Shown here: one piece after another, positions 34,648 through 43,961 of the stretch
Numbering within the stretch: position 1 is the stretch's first letter
Layout: each line of letters opens with the position of its first letter
NCBI RefSeq assembly: GCF_028657195.3
Contig: NZ_JANCPR020000026.1
Location: forward strand, 62,001 to 126,000
From: Streptomyces iconiensis
Lineage (GTDB): Bacteria > Actinomycetota > Actinomycetes > Streptomycetales > Streptomycetaceae
Direction: 5' to 3'
DNA length: 64,000 nt
Notes under the pieces: model-generated
Told to the model about the DNA's origin: nothing
What the model saw: the letters and a program-made list of their open reading frames with translations, nothing else
Databases searched by the model: none
Made by a program: the position numbers and the translations under genes

Positions 34648-37424
34648 GGATACGAGCGCTACCTCCAGCTCTCCGACGACGAGGTCGTGCTCTACGACAA
34701 GACCGGCGACAGCCTCCGCTTCACCAAGGACGGCTCGGGCTGGGCGACGCCGAAGAGGTACGCGAAGGATCTGAAGAAGAACAGCGACGGGACCTACACC
34801 CTCACCGACCGCAAGTCGGGGACGAAGGACACCTACAGCGAACACGGCACCCTGACGAAGGTGACCGACAAGAACGACGGCACGATCACGGTCACCCAGC
34901 ACGAAGAGGGCGCCGAGCACAAGGGCTTCAAGCTGACCGAGGCCCGCTCGGGCCGCTGGGTGGACCTGGTCAAGACGGACCCGATCCAGTGGCAGGCCAA
35001 AGACCACACCGGCCGCACCGCCGTCTTCGACCTCAACGAGGCGGGTGACCTGGTCAAGTTCACGGACACGGAGGGCAAGGCCACCAGCTTCGGCTACGAC
35101 TCCTCGCACCGCCTGACGAGGATCACCACCCCGGAGGGCCGGGTGACGGTCTTCACCTACGACGTCGCCAACCGTGTCACCTCGATGCTGCGGGCCACCG
35201 GTTTCAACGGCGACGGTGAGACCGGTCCGGTCCACCGCTACTCCTACGACACGGACGCACCGGGGAAGGCGGGCACGACCACCGTCACCGACCCGGCCGG
35301 TGACGCCACGGAGTACGCGCACGACGCGGACGGGCAGGTCTCCAAGGCCACCGACCCGCTCGGCCACTCGCGTTCGCGCACGTATGACGCGAACCGGAAT
35401 GTGGCCACGGCCACCGACGCCATGGGCACCGGCGGCAGCGGCGGGAATGTGACCGCCTACGGCTGGGACGCCCGCTCCAACCCCACCTCCGCGAAGCTTC
35501 CGACAGGGGCGACGTGTTCGCTGACCGGCTACCAGACCACCGCCGGGGCCGACCTGCCCGGCACGATGAAGATGCCGGACGGTGAGGAGTCGAAGTACGC
35601 CTACGACGCCAAGGGCAACACCACCTCGGTGGCCGTCTCCGGAGCGGGCGGCGGCACGCGCACGACGGACTACAACAAGGCCGACCCCCCCAGTGCGGCG
35701 GCTTTGAGGGCCAGGCGTGCGGGGTGAAGGATGAGCGGGGCAAGGAGACGAAGTTCTCCTACGACGCCAAGGGCAACCTGTCCAAGGCCACCCCGCCCAC
35801 CCCCATGGGGGAGACGGCCTACACGTACGACGACAAGGGCCGCCCCGCCACCGTGACCGACGGCCGCGGCATCAGAACGACGTACACCTACGACCAGCGC
35901 GACCGCGTGGTCAAGGTCGAAGCCCCAACGAAAACGGTGACCTACGCGTACGACGGCGACGGCAACCTCACCCAGCGCTCGGACAATTCCGGGGTGGTGA
36001 AGTACGCCTTCGACCCGTTCAGCCGCGAGACGGTGCGCACGCTCCAGGACGGCTCCCAGACCATCCTCACGTACACGGACGACGGCAACGTCGAATCGTA
36101 CGAAGACCCCGGCGGCAAGACGGTGTACGCGTACGACGAGGCCGACCGGTTGACCGAACTCACCGCGCCGGGCGGCAAGAAGACCACCTACGGGTACAAC
36201 AACAACGACACCCGCATCTCCACCACCTACCCGGGCGGCACCCAGCAGGCGGTGACGGTGGACAAGTCCGACCGCCCCACGAAGATCAAGGCCACCCACG
36301 GCTCCACCACCCTGGTCGACCTGGCCTACACCTACTCCTACACGGCGGGCGGCAAGGCCACCGACGGCACGAAGTTCCGCACTGTCACCGACGCGGTAGG
36401 CGGCCTGAAGCGCACCCACACCTACGACAGTGCGGGCCGTTTCTCCTTCGGGAAGGAGACCAAGGGCAGTGCGACCAATAACAGTTGGCAGTACTGCTAC
36501 GACGCTGCCGGGAACCTGACCTCTCAGGGCATCGTGGAGGGCTGCCCGCGCGGGACGACGTACAAGTACAACGACGCGAGCCAGCTGACCCAGAAGAACG
36601 ACGACACCAAGGGCTGGAGCTACGACAAGGCGGGGAATGAGACCGCCGGAGCCTCCACCCCCGAGACCACGAGAACGGGCAGCACCTGGTCGGACTTCTC
36701 CCAGCTCACCTCCACCACGGTAGACGGCACGAAATACGACGCCGAATACGCCTCGACCGACAACAGCGAACGCGTCAAGGTCGGCAACACCTTCTTCCAC
36801 CAGGGGCCCATCGGTTTGGCCGCCACCAGCACGAGCGGCGTGGACACGGGATTCGTCCGCGAAGCCGGGGGAACTCTCAACTCCATGACGCGGGCCGGAA
36901 AGAGCCACTACTACCTCACCGACGCACTCGGCTCGACGGTGGCCATGGTCGACGAGAACGGCAAGAAGACGGCCTCGTACTACTACAGCCCGAGAGGCGT
37001 CACCGAACCCACCGAAACCAAGGGTGCGGAACAGCCCTACCGCTTCGCCGGCACCTACCAGGACGGCACGGCGATGTACCACATGGGCGCCCGCTACTAC
37101 GACCCCCGCATCGGCCGCTTCACCCAACCCGACCCCAGCGGACAAGAAATCAACCCCTACCTCTACGCCACAGGCGACCCCGTCAATAAAATCGACCCCA
37201 CCGGGCTGTTCGGCTTCGACGACATCACGAACGCACTCGGCAAGGGCAGCAAGATATTTGGGCTTGCCAGCGGATGTATCAGCGGTATCACCGCTGCCTC
37301 AAAAACCGGAATAATCACGGCTGGTGTCGTCCCCGGAGGTGCGCCAGGAGCCATTGGCGCGGGTACAGCAGGCTGTGCGGTCGGAGGGGCTATTGGTTAT
37401 TCAGGAGGCGAGATTATAGTCTGA
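34648..37424 (+). pseudogene. RHS/YD-repeat protein, 5'-truncated and frameshifted, with hydrophobic C-terminal tip
   Basis: About 920 codons of RHS shell sequence: many YD repeats (FGYDSSHRLTRITTPEGRVT; YAYDEADRLTELTAPGG) and the RHS core end RYYDPRIGRFTQPDPSG with PYLYATGDPVNKIDPTG. The N-terminal export/PAAR-type region is absent; homology begins abruptly near WQGYERYLQLSDDE. At 35685-35691 a C7 run breaks the frame (ADPPS versus the continuing PQCGGFEGQACG); one extra C restores it. The variable tip (about 65 residues after DPTG) is Gly/Ala-rich and hydrophobic with two cysteines, unlike nuclease or deaminase tips. RHS tips are normally toxins; here a pore-type tip is inferred. A two-helix membrane protein follows 105 bp downstream. 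Confidence 0.8.
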
Positions 37425-37529
37425 ACCCTGTTTCTCGCCCGATATTGGCCGTAGGCTGATTGCGGCGACGGGGGATAACCTGTCGCCGCAATTATCAAGC
37501 CAGTGAATTCATTTTCGTTGGGCTGCTGC

Positions 37530-37718
37530 ATGAACATGAAGATCAAACTGCAAGTGGTTATAGGGGTGACTTTTCTTGTCGCGGTCATTATGTTGGTTCG
37601 CGGATTGACCACACAGGGCTCTGATAGTGTCATCCCGTTCATTCTCGCCGCTCTGGGGTTTTTCGCAGTAGCGATGTTGATTTTTGGAATGTGGCACGGT
37701 CCAAGGAATGGGAAATGA
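37530..37718 (+). CDS. Two-helix membrane protein, candidate RHS-tip immunity
   Basis: 62 residues from the ATG at 37530: a short basic start (MNMKIKLQ), helix one VVIGVTFLVAVIMLVRG, a polar loop, helix two IPFILAALGFFAVAMLIFGM, basic end. It lies directly after the RHS tip, where immunity genes normally sit, and is much more AT-rich than the flanks. A two-helix membrane protein would suit immunity to a membrane-active toxin. No family is recognised, and the ribosome site is weak. Confidence 0.55.
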   Translation: MNMKIKLQVVIGVTFLVAVIMLVRGLTTQGSDSVIPFILAALGFFAVAMLIFGMWHGPRNGK

Positions 37719-37732
37719 CTGGATGACCTGTT

Positions 37733-38106
37733 CACGCCCGCCACTACGACCCGCGCATCGGCCGCTCCACCCAACCCGGCCCTCAGGCCAGGAGAAGAAC
37801 CCCTACCTCTACGCCAGCGGCGGCCCCCGTCAACCACATCGACCCCCACGGAACCCTGAGCCTGAACGGGATCTTTAAGGGTGCGAATGTGGTCAACATT
37901 GTGGGGGCACGTTGACGGGGAATATGGATCTAGCCGAATCCAACTTCGTCGGCCTTCTCACTGGGGTCGGCGTCTCGAGTCTGTGCGAAGCTGGTGCTGC
38001 CGCAGTGTCCGCCCCTGCAGGCGGCAGCCTTGCTGACCTTGCACTGCCGTTCTGCTCCATGATCGGCGCAGCTGATGGGGCCTACGTCTCAGAAAACTAC
38101 AACTAG
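37733..38106 (+). pseudogene. Orphan RHS C-terminal tip module
   Basis: Three frames carry pieces of a second RHS end. ARHYDPRIGRSTQP is followed, in another frame, by GQEKNPYLYASGGP and then VNHIDPHGTLSLNGIFKGAN. After a further shift near 37910 comes the tip TGNMDLAESNFVGLLTGVGV, then CEAGAAAVSAPAGGSLADLA, ending in a stop at 38106. The layout matches displaced RHS tips that recombine into the main gene. Like the first tip it is Gly/Ala-rich with two cysteines and a C-x2-IG-A-x-G ending. Confidence 0.65.
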
Positions 38107-38160
38107 TCGTGGCGCATTAGGGGTGGCCTCGTCGGCCGCCCCGAATGTGGACAGAGGCGA

Positions 38161-38343
38161 ATGTTGGACAGGAAGAAGCGCGTATTTCGCGCCGTTGGCA
38201 TAATCGAGGTTGTTCTCGGGTCGCTGTTGGCCATCTTCGTCATCTCTGATGTGGCCAAAGGCAGGGGTTTCACTGTGGTGACTCCGTTCGCGCTTCTGTT
38301 CCTTGTGGCAGGGCCTTTCCTTCTCTATCGGTCCCGAAGGTAG
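38161..38343 (+). CDS. Two-helix membrane protein, candidate immunity to the orphan tip
   Basis: 60 residues: MLDRKKRVFRAVGIIEVVLG, helix one GIIEVVLGSLLAIFVISDVA, loop KGRGFTV, helix two VTPFALLFLVAGPFLLY, end RSRR. AGAGGCGA precedes the ATG. It begins 54 bp after the orphan tip, repeating the tip-then-membrane-protein order seen at 37.4-37.7 kb. No sequence family recognised; the role is inferred from position. The gap 38344-38793 contains nothing I can assign. Confidence 0.55.
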   Translation: MLDRKKRVFRAVGIIEVVLGSLLAIFVISDVAKGRGFTVVTPFALLFLVAGPFLLYRSRR

Positions 38344-38793
38344 GGGCGATGGCTGAGTCCTGCTTTGCTCTTGCCGACAAGTGGGCTGATCGAAGCTCGA
38401 CGGTCACTACCTGAGGGTTCATCTGTACCGGCGTTGCCCCAGTTCTCATTTGGCTCACCTACCGGAAACGGTAGCGCGATGCCCCAGCGGCTGCCGAGCC
38501 AGGGTTGTTCCCATCAATCCACTGCCGGATAGCCAGGCTGTTTTCATAGTCCTGTGAATCAACGATCAACCCGACCCTGGGGACAGGATGAGCTGGCCTG
38601 TTACGTCAACAACTTTGTCCGAGGCGAGGACGACATGAGTCAGCCACTTGGGCAAGGATTCAAAACGGAAACAGGGGAAGAGTGGTCCTGTCAGAGTAAC
38701 TGGGTGGCATGGAAGTTCTAGTCGCACACGATGCCTGCTCGTGATCGCCATGTGGCCCGGGCTACATGTTGACACCTGGCCACAGCGGTATCG

Positions 38794-39045
38794 GTGGACA
38801 AAAAGAAACTACTACCGTGGGGGACTGAACGACTCATGAAGGGCCTCGTTAAAGAACTTCCCGCCATCCTGGGTGTATCGCTCACCTGGGGGGCTATTGT
38901 CTTTCTTGGGGCGTGGATATTCGCGAATTCGGGGTTGGGGGAGTCTAGTCTCACGGGACTGAGTGCCTTCTCCTTGTGGCTGGTTGTAATTCTGTGCTGG
39001 CGAGCGATTAGAGCTGGTGTGCGCGCGATTCGCCGCTCGGAGTGA
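38794..39045 (+). CDS. Third small two-helix membrane protein
   Basis: 83 residues from a GTG at 38794 (or 68 from the ATG 45 bp later). LPAILGVSLTWGAIVFLGAW and SAFSLWLVVILCWRAIRAGV are hydrophobic segments; both ends are basic. It may be a third immunity-like gene whose toxin tip has been lost, or an unrelated membrane protein. Codon use is low-GC for the genome. Confidence 0.45.
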   Translation: MDKKKLLPWGTERLMKGLVKELPAILGVSLTWGAIVFLGAWIFANSGLGESSLTGLSAFSLWLVVILCWRAIRAGVRAIRRSE

Positions 39046-39159
39046 AGAGTGATTTTTCTGGTCTGCGTGAATCACTCAACGCGGCACCCGATCGAGGCGA
39101 GCAGAGTGCAGTCCTATGAAGGGCGGTGGCCGTGACTGTGCACGAAGGGGCGAGGCTCC

Positions 39160-39520
39160 GCACTGGCTGGATTGCTTGCCGGGGTACGACGCCGTTGCTC
39201 AGGGCAGTGGGTTGGGCGGGGCGGCCCGGCCTGGGGGAGTGGCGGTCACCCAGCCGTCGACAAGGTCCTGCATCCATTCCACGAAGCGTGGGGAGAGGCG
39301 GCCCGGCGTTGTCGGTCGGCGGCGGTGCCGGGTGGGGGAGCTTCTTCCGTCGTCCGATGGCGTCGCCGTAGCGTCCCCACTTCTGGGGGACTCCTTCGAC
39401 AGTGCCGAGGTGTCGAAGAGGGCGGGAGCCGGATTGGGCGGAAGACGGGCCGCGGTCGCCGGGCTGCTCAGTTGCGCCGCCGCCGAGGGGCGGCCTCTCG
39501 GCGTCATGTTCATAGGAGTG
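39160..39520 (-). pseudogene. C-5 cytosine DNA methyltransferase C-terminal remnant
   Basis: On the minus strand one frame gives WGRYGDAIGRRKKLPHPAPP, another GRLSPRFVEWMQDLVDGWVT, and the first resumes with ALSNGVVPRQAIQPVRSLAP. These are the conserved target-recognition/C-terminal blocks (FVEWMMGLP-GWVT and LGNGVVPQQA) of phage/plasmid-type cytosine methylases. Catalytic motifs are missing. No gene was recognised in 39521-40431. Confidence 0.6.
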
Positions 39521-40431
39521 CACCCGGGCGGAGAAGAAGTGGTCGGGGTGGTGGGTGAAGGTAGCTCGTAGGTGCCAGCGCGCGTCGCTGACCACGTTGG
39601 ACGCAGCGCTGCTCTGCCGCACTCGTTCTGTCCGGATGCCGCTGCCCCGACCGGCGATCGGCCGGTCCGCAGATGTGATGTCGGCCAAGTGGAGTACGGG
39701 GAGACTTCTGCGGGTGTACTGGCGGTTTCGGGGCTCTGTCGTCGCGGCCGGTTCGGGTGGAAAAGGGATAGGAGTGGGAGGTATGGATGACCCTGCAGCT
39801 TTGAGTGTTCTGAGCGCGCTCCCTCCTCTCGCACCGGCGGGTGTCCCGGTGCCCGGCGACGGCGTTGCCCGTGCTTCGGAGGATGCCGTGCCTCCGGCGG
39901 ACCGGTACAGGCAGGGGGAGGCCGTGGCTCCGGGAGATGGCGGGGGCGAGCGGGCTGTTGCTCAGGGGTGAGGGGAGTGGCCTCGCCGCTCGCTGAGCGG
40001 GGCGGTCAGCTCGGCCGGTCCCACTGCCGCCTCGGGTTCGGCTCACGAACCCGCTCCACGAATGGCGGCGGACACCGGGGGCAAGATCATCTATCCGACC
40101 GACGGTATTTGTCGCGTAACCAGCGCTTCGGGGCACTTGGCCGTGGTCGACGCTGCCTGCCGCAGATGGGGATGCCGGGTCGCGCAGACGCGTCCGAGCC
40201 CCTACGGCGGTGCCCGTGTGGGTGCGGTCTTCCGGCCCGTCTCATGGACCCCGAAGGTCAGGCTCCAGAGGCGGGGCCGTCGCAGTCTTCCTGCCCGCCA
40301 GGGCAACCGCGTTCACGAATTCACAACCGGTGGACGTGTGCACGGATGGCTTTCGGTTCCGTCTTGTCGTGGGCTGCGGCAAGTGGGTTGATGGGACTAA
40401 AGGTTGCAATCGTGCTAACAGGTAGGTAGCT

Positions 40432-41301
40432 ATGACACTTCTTCCCCATTGGGGCAGCGAGCAGAGCGAGGAAGTGTGGAGCGCGTACACGCCAGAACGC
40501 GGCGAAGCCCTCTTCCAGGGGCAAGTTGCGCTGGTGGTATCGGCCAGCCGCGGCATCGGATATGCCATCGCTGCGGAGTTGGCCCGCCAAGGAGCCTCGG
40601 TAGCTCTTACGGCCCGTAATGAGGAGCCGCTGCGCCAGGCGGCCACATCACTCGAAGAAGCGACCGGGCAACGGGTACTTGCCGTCCCCGCTCACAGCCG
40701 CAAGGAGACTGATCGGCAGGAGGCCGTTGAAGCCGTGATGAACACGTTCGGGCGGCTGGACATGCTCGTCTACACCACGGGGGCCAATCCCGCTCAGCAC
40801 ACACTCGCCATCGACCTTGACCTGGAGTGTTTGCTGCACATGTTCGACACCAACGTGGTGGGCGCCCTTGGGTTCACGCAGTTGGCTTGGCAGGCGTGGA
40901 TGAAGGACCACGGCGGGGCTGTCCTGATGATGAACACGGTCGCTGCCACCGGCGGTGTCCGGCTGTCGGCGTACAGCGCGACCAAGGCGGCGCTACGCCG
41001 TCTCACGGAAGACCTTGCCGACCAACTCGCTCCCGATGTGCGGGTCAACGGGCTGGCTCCGGCGTTCGTCCGTACCCCGTTCATGGAGTCGATCACCACC
41101 TTGCCCCAAGAGACCGTTGCCGCCAGCTACCCTCTGGGTCGCTTCGGCGAAACTGACGACATCGCACGGGCAGCGGCCTTCCTGCTGTCGCCGCAGTCCT
41201 CTTGGATCACCGGCGTCACTCTGCCCGTAGACGGCGGCAAGTCCGTGGCTGCGACGACGCACGATCGGCCTCACCCCGTCCCGGGCCAGGCCATCCACTG
41301 A
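40432..41301 (+). CDS. SDR family oxidoreductase with atypical active-site motifs
   Basis: 289 residues. LVVSASRGIGYAIAAELARQ is the cofactor motif with S replacing the first G; the NNAG element is TTGANPA; YSATK supplies YxxxK, but the usual catalytic serine block reads MMNTVAATGGVRLSAYSATK (the canonical serine 13 residues before Tyr is not clear). The C-terminus is VTLPVDGGKSV. A 23-residue N-terminal extension and the AGGTAGG ribosome site fix the start. It is convergent with the mevalonate operon and its link to it is unclear. Confidence 0.8.
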   Translation: MTLLPHWGSEQSEEVWSAYTPERGEALFQGQVALVVSASRGIGYAIAAELARQGASVALTARNEEPLRQAATSLEEATGQRVLAVPAHSRKETDRQEAVEAVMNTFGRLDMLVYTTGANPAQHTLAIDLDLECLLHMFDTNVVGALGFTQLAWQAWMKDHGGAVLMMNTVAATGGVRLSAYSATKAALRRLTEDLADQLAPDVRVNGLAPAFVRTPFMESITTLPQETVAASYPLGRFGETDDIARAAAFLLSPQSSWITGVTLPVDGGKSVAATTHDRPHPVPGQAIH

Positions 41302-41388
41302 GAACCTTCCGGTTGTGCCGCCGGACGGTCACCGTCATCAGGCGAACGCGGTGCGCTTTCCTGGGGACCTGCCCGTCGTCGGCAGGCT

Positions 41389-41424
41389 CTTGACGGTGGC
41401 CTTTTTCTTGACGGTGGCCTTTTT
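41389..41424. repeat. Perfect 18-bp tandem duplication
   Basis: CTTGACGGTGGCCTTTTT occurs twice head to tail in the gap between the convergent SDR and HMG-CoA synthase genes. A transcription-termination role (T runs) is possible. On the minus strand at 41560-41640 a faint YRYSTSHQVVI motif may be another IS5 transposase scrap. Confidence 0.7.
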
Positions 41425-41689
41425 ACGGGACAAGTCCTGCCCTCATCACCACAGTTGCCTGGCGGGCTTTCGTGAAGCGGACCGCGGAGCTGGCGCGCCG
41501 ACGAGGGTGCGGCACCAAAGGGCCGGGTTCGATCTCGCACTCCCTGACGGCTGTCCCGCACACGAGAGTGGAGCACGTCCATGTCTGGATGACGACCTGG
41601 TGACTGGTGGAGTACCGGTAGCGCTCGACACGCTGCGTGCTGCGCTCGATGCCGCTCGTGCCAGCCACGCTTTCGGCGGTCCGGCGCGG

Positions 41690-42877
41690 TCACGTCGTTG
41701 CGGGTACGGCTTCGTATATGCGCTGGTGGTCTCGGAGCGCGGCGAGGCGGAAGGCGCCTTGGGCGTGGTGGGGCAGGGTGTGATGTGCGCCGTTGGTGTG
41801 CGTTGGGGCCATGCGTAGTTGGCGGTAGGTGTCGTAGTCGAGGGGGCGGCGCCGGTCGACCACGGAACGGTGGTCGTCGGTGCGCAGCGCGGCCTGGTAG
41901 CCGGGGGCGACTTGTCCGGTGAAGAATTCGGCGACGCTTCCGGAGCCGTAACTGAACAGGCCCACTGTCTGCCCGTCGAGTGTGTCGTCCGCTTCCAGCA
42001 GAGCTGCGAGTGCGAGATACGTGGAGGCGGTGTAGCTGTTTCCGATGATTTCGTTGTAGCCGGTGGTGGGTGCGATGGCATGGTCGACGGCGGCGGCGTC
42101 GGCCTGCGTTCCGGTCTCGCCGAGCAGGTGCTGGTGTGCCTTGAACGCCATGCGGGTGAAGGGCTGGTGGTAGCAGACGGTGTGGATCTCATCGAGGGGC
42201 AGGCCACCGTGTGCCTGGTAGTCCTTCCATGCGCCGTCGAGGGCCTGGAGGTAGGCGTACAGGGATTTCTTGCCGTCGACGACGGCGGTGGACCGGTAGT
42301 TGGGGCGCCAGAAGTCCATGACGTCCTGGGTGAACAGGCCGGAGGGGGTGTTGATCGCGAGGATGGCGGGATCGGCGGAGACCAGCATGGCCGCCGCCGC
42401 GGCTCCTTGGGTGGCCTCTCCCGGGCTGTCCAGGTCGTAGCGGGCCACGTCGCTGGCGAGGACGAGGACCTGCTGTGCGGGGTCCTGGTGGACGAGCGCG
42501 GTGGCGAACTGGAGCGCTGCGGTGGCTCCGTAGCAGGCTTGCTTGAGTTCGACGACCCGGACGTATGGGGGAAAGTCCAGCAGTGAGTGGACGTAGACGC
42601 CGGCTGCTTTGGACTGGTCGATGGAGGTTTCGGTGGCGAACAGGAGGGTGCGGATGCGGTCGGTGCCGTGGAGTTCGATGATCGGAGCCGCCGCGTCGGC
42701 TGCCATGGTGACGATGTCTTCGTCCGCTGTGGGCACGCTCATCGACCGCTGACCGATGCCTTCGTGGTATTTGACCACGTCGGCGCCGGTGTGCTGGGCG
42801 AGTTCGGCGTGGGTGAGCACCAGGCTGCTGGTCCTCAGGGCGAGGTCGTGGATGCCGACGGGCAGGTCAGCGGTCAT
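41690..42877 (-). CDS. mvaS: Hydroxymethylglutaryl-CoA synthase
   Basis: 395 residues; condenses acetyl-CoA with acetoacetyl-CoA to HMG-CoA. The catalytic triad is visible: Glu83 in ATETSIDQSKA, Cys115 in ELKQACYGATAAL, His237 in CYHQPF. The C-terminal FSYGSGSVAEFF block is conserved. It is the last gene of the mevalonate operon, with its start overlapping the end of HMG-CoA reductase by 11 bp. The order and product length match the Streptomyces CL190-type cluster. No acetyl-CoA acetyltransferase gene is present; a KAS III in the same operon may provide acetoacetyl units. Confidence 0.95.
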   Translation of the reverse strand: MTADLPVGIHDLALRTSSLVLTHAELAQHTGADVVKYHEGIGQRSMSVPTADEDIVTMAADAAAPIIELHGTDRIRTLLFATETSIDQSKAAGVYVHSLLDFPPYVRVVELKQACYGATAALQFATALVHQDPAQQVLVLASDVARYDLDSPGEATQGAAAAAMLVSADPAILAINTPSGLFTQDVMDFWRPNYRSTAVVDGKKSLYAYLQALDGAWKDYQAHGGLPLDEIHTVCYHQPFTRMAFKAHQHLLGETGTQADAAAVDHAIAPTTGYNEIIGNSYTASTYLALAALLEADDTLDGQTVGLFSYGSGSVAEFFTGQVAPGYQAALRTDDHRSVVDRRRPLDYDTYRQLRMAPTHTNGAHHTLPHHAQGAFRLAALRDHQRIYEAVPATT

Positions 42878-43961
42878 GGTGTGCTCCGTTGAGGCGTTCG
42901 AGTCCGGTGTGGGCCCTCATCAGTTCGCCGGGGTTGGTCTGTGCGGCCAGCAGTGAGAGTTCGCCGCAGAGCACGGTGGCTGCGGCGAGGGCCGCGAGGC
43001 GGCGTGCGTTGTCCCCTGAGGGGCGGTCGGCGCGGCAGCCGAGCGTGGTGAGGGTCTCCTCGACGAAGTCGAGGCCCTTGCCGCTGCCGACGGTGCCGAC
43101 GATGAGGTTGGGCAGGGTGCAGGAGAAGTAGAGGTCGCCTTCGCGGTCTTCGGCGAAGGTGACGCCCTGCGAGCCCTCCACGATGTTGGCGGCATCCTGG
43201 CCGGTGGCGAGGTAGAAGGCGAGAAGCATGTTCGCGTAGTGGGCGTTGGCGGAGCGGATGCCGCCGGCAAGGAGCGTGCCGACCAGGTTCTTGTGCACGT
43301 TGAGTTTCACGATCTGGGCGGCCGTGGTGTGCAGGCGGCCGGTCACGATCCGCCCGGGGACGAGTATTTCCGCGATCACGTTTTTACCGCGGCCCAGGAT
43401 GCCGTTGACGGCGGTGGCTTTCTTGTCGCTGCAGTAGTTGGCGGAGATGGATCCGTAGCGGATGCCGGGCACATGCGCGAGGAGGTGGTCGAGCAGGGTG
43501 TCGGCCGCGAGGGTGGCCATGTTGTGTCCTGAGGCGTCCGCCGTGGCGAACTCGAAGCGCAGGAACAGCAGCGGGCCGACGATCTCGTCGCGCACCGCCA
43601 GCAGTTCGGCGTAGCGGCTGGTCCCGCTTGTGAGGGCGCGCAGTTCGTCGATGCGGCCGTGCACGTCGCGGGCGGCGGCGTGAGCGGTTCCTGCGGTGTC
43701 GGCTTCGACGAGGACGGAGCGGGTCATGCGCTCGTCCACGAGGGTGGCCTCGATGCCTCCCTCGACCATCCGGGAGATCTGTGCGCCGCGGCCGACGGAC
43801 GGCCACAGCGGCGACTCGTAGGTGGCCAGCGGCACCTCGACCTCGGTGTCGGCCGCGTTGCCGGAGATGCGCAGCGGTCCGACCCAGCGCATCGGAACGT
43901 GTGCCGCGGCTGTCTCGGGCCGGGAGGTGGGCTGCTCGGTGTGGGTGGGCTGATCGGTCAT
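42867..43961 (-). CDS. Hydroxymethylglutaryl-CoA reductase (NADPH type)
   Basis: 364 residues; reduces HMG-CoA to mevalonate. Recognisable blocks: VPLATYESPLWPSVGRGAQI (substrate entry), FEFATADASGHNMATLAADT with catalytic Asp, NYCSDKKATAVNGILGRGKN with catalytic Lys, and SANAHYANMLLAFYLATGQD. A C-terminal histidine lies in ELMRAHTGLERLN. GAGGAGACG precedes the ATG at 43961, which overlaps the end of the isomerase gene by 4 bp. Class I-like, as in other Streptomyces mevalonate clusters. Confidence 0.94.
   Translation of the reverse strand: MTDQPTHTEQPTSRPETAAAHVPMRWVGPLRISGNAADTEVEVPLATYESPLWPSVGRGAQISRMVEGGIEATLVDERMTRSVLVEADTAGTAHAAARDVHGRIDELRALTSGTSRYAELLAVRDEIVGPLLFLRFEFATADASGHNMATLAADTLLDHLLAHVPGIRYGSISANYCSDKKATAVNGILGRGKNVIAEILVPGRIVTGRLHTTAAQIVKLNVHKNLVGTLLAGGIRSANAHYANMLLAFYLATGQDAANIVEGSQGVTFAEDREGDLYFSCTLPNLIVGTVGSGKGLDFVEETLTTLGCRADRPSGDNARRLAALAAATVLCGELSLLAAQTNPGELMRAHTGLERLNGAHHDR

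Noticed and set aside
39555..39971. A 138-codon plus-strand frame
   Set aside because: No motif, no ribosome site and mixed codon bias. Left as unassigned sequence next to the methyltransferase fossil.
41423..41668. An IS5 transposase scrap on the minus strand
   Set aside because: Only about a dozen residues (YRYSTSHQVVI) match and the rest does not. Too short to annotate separately.
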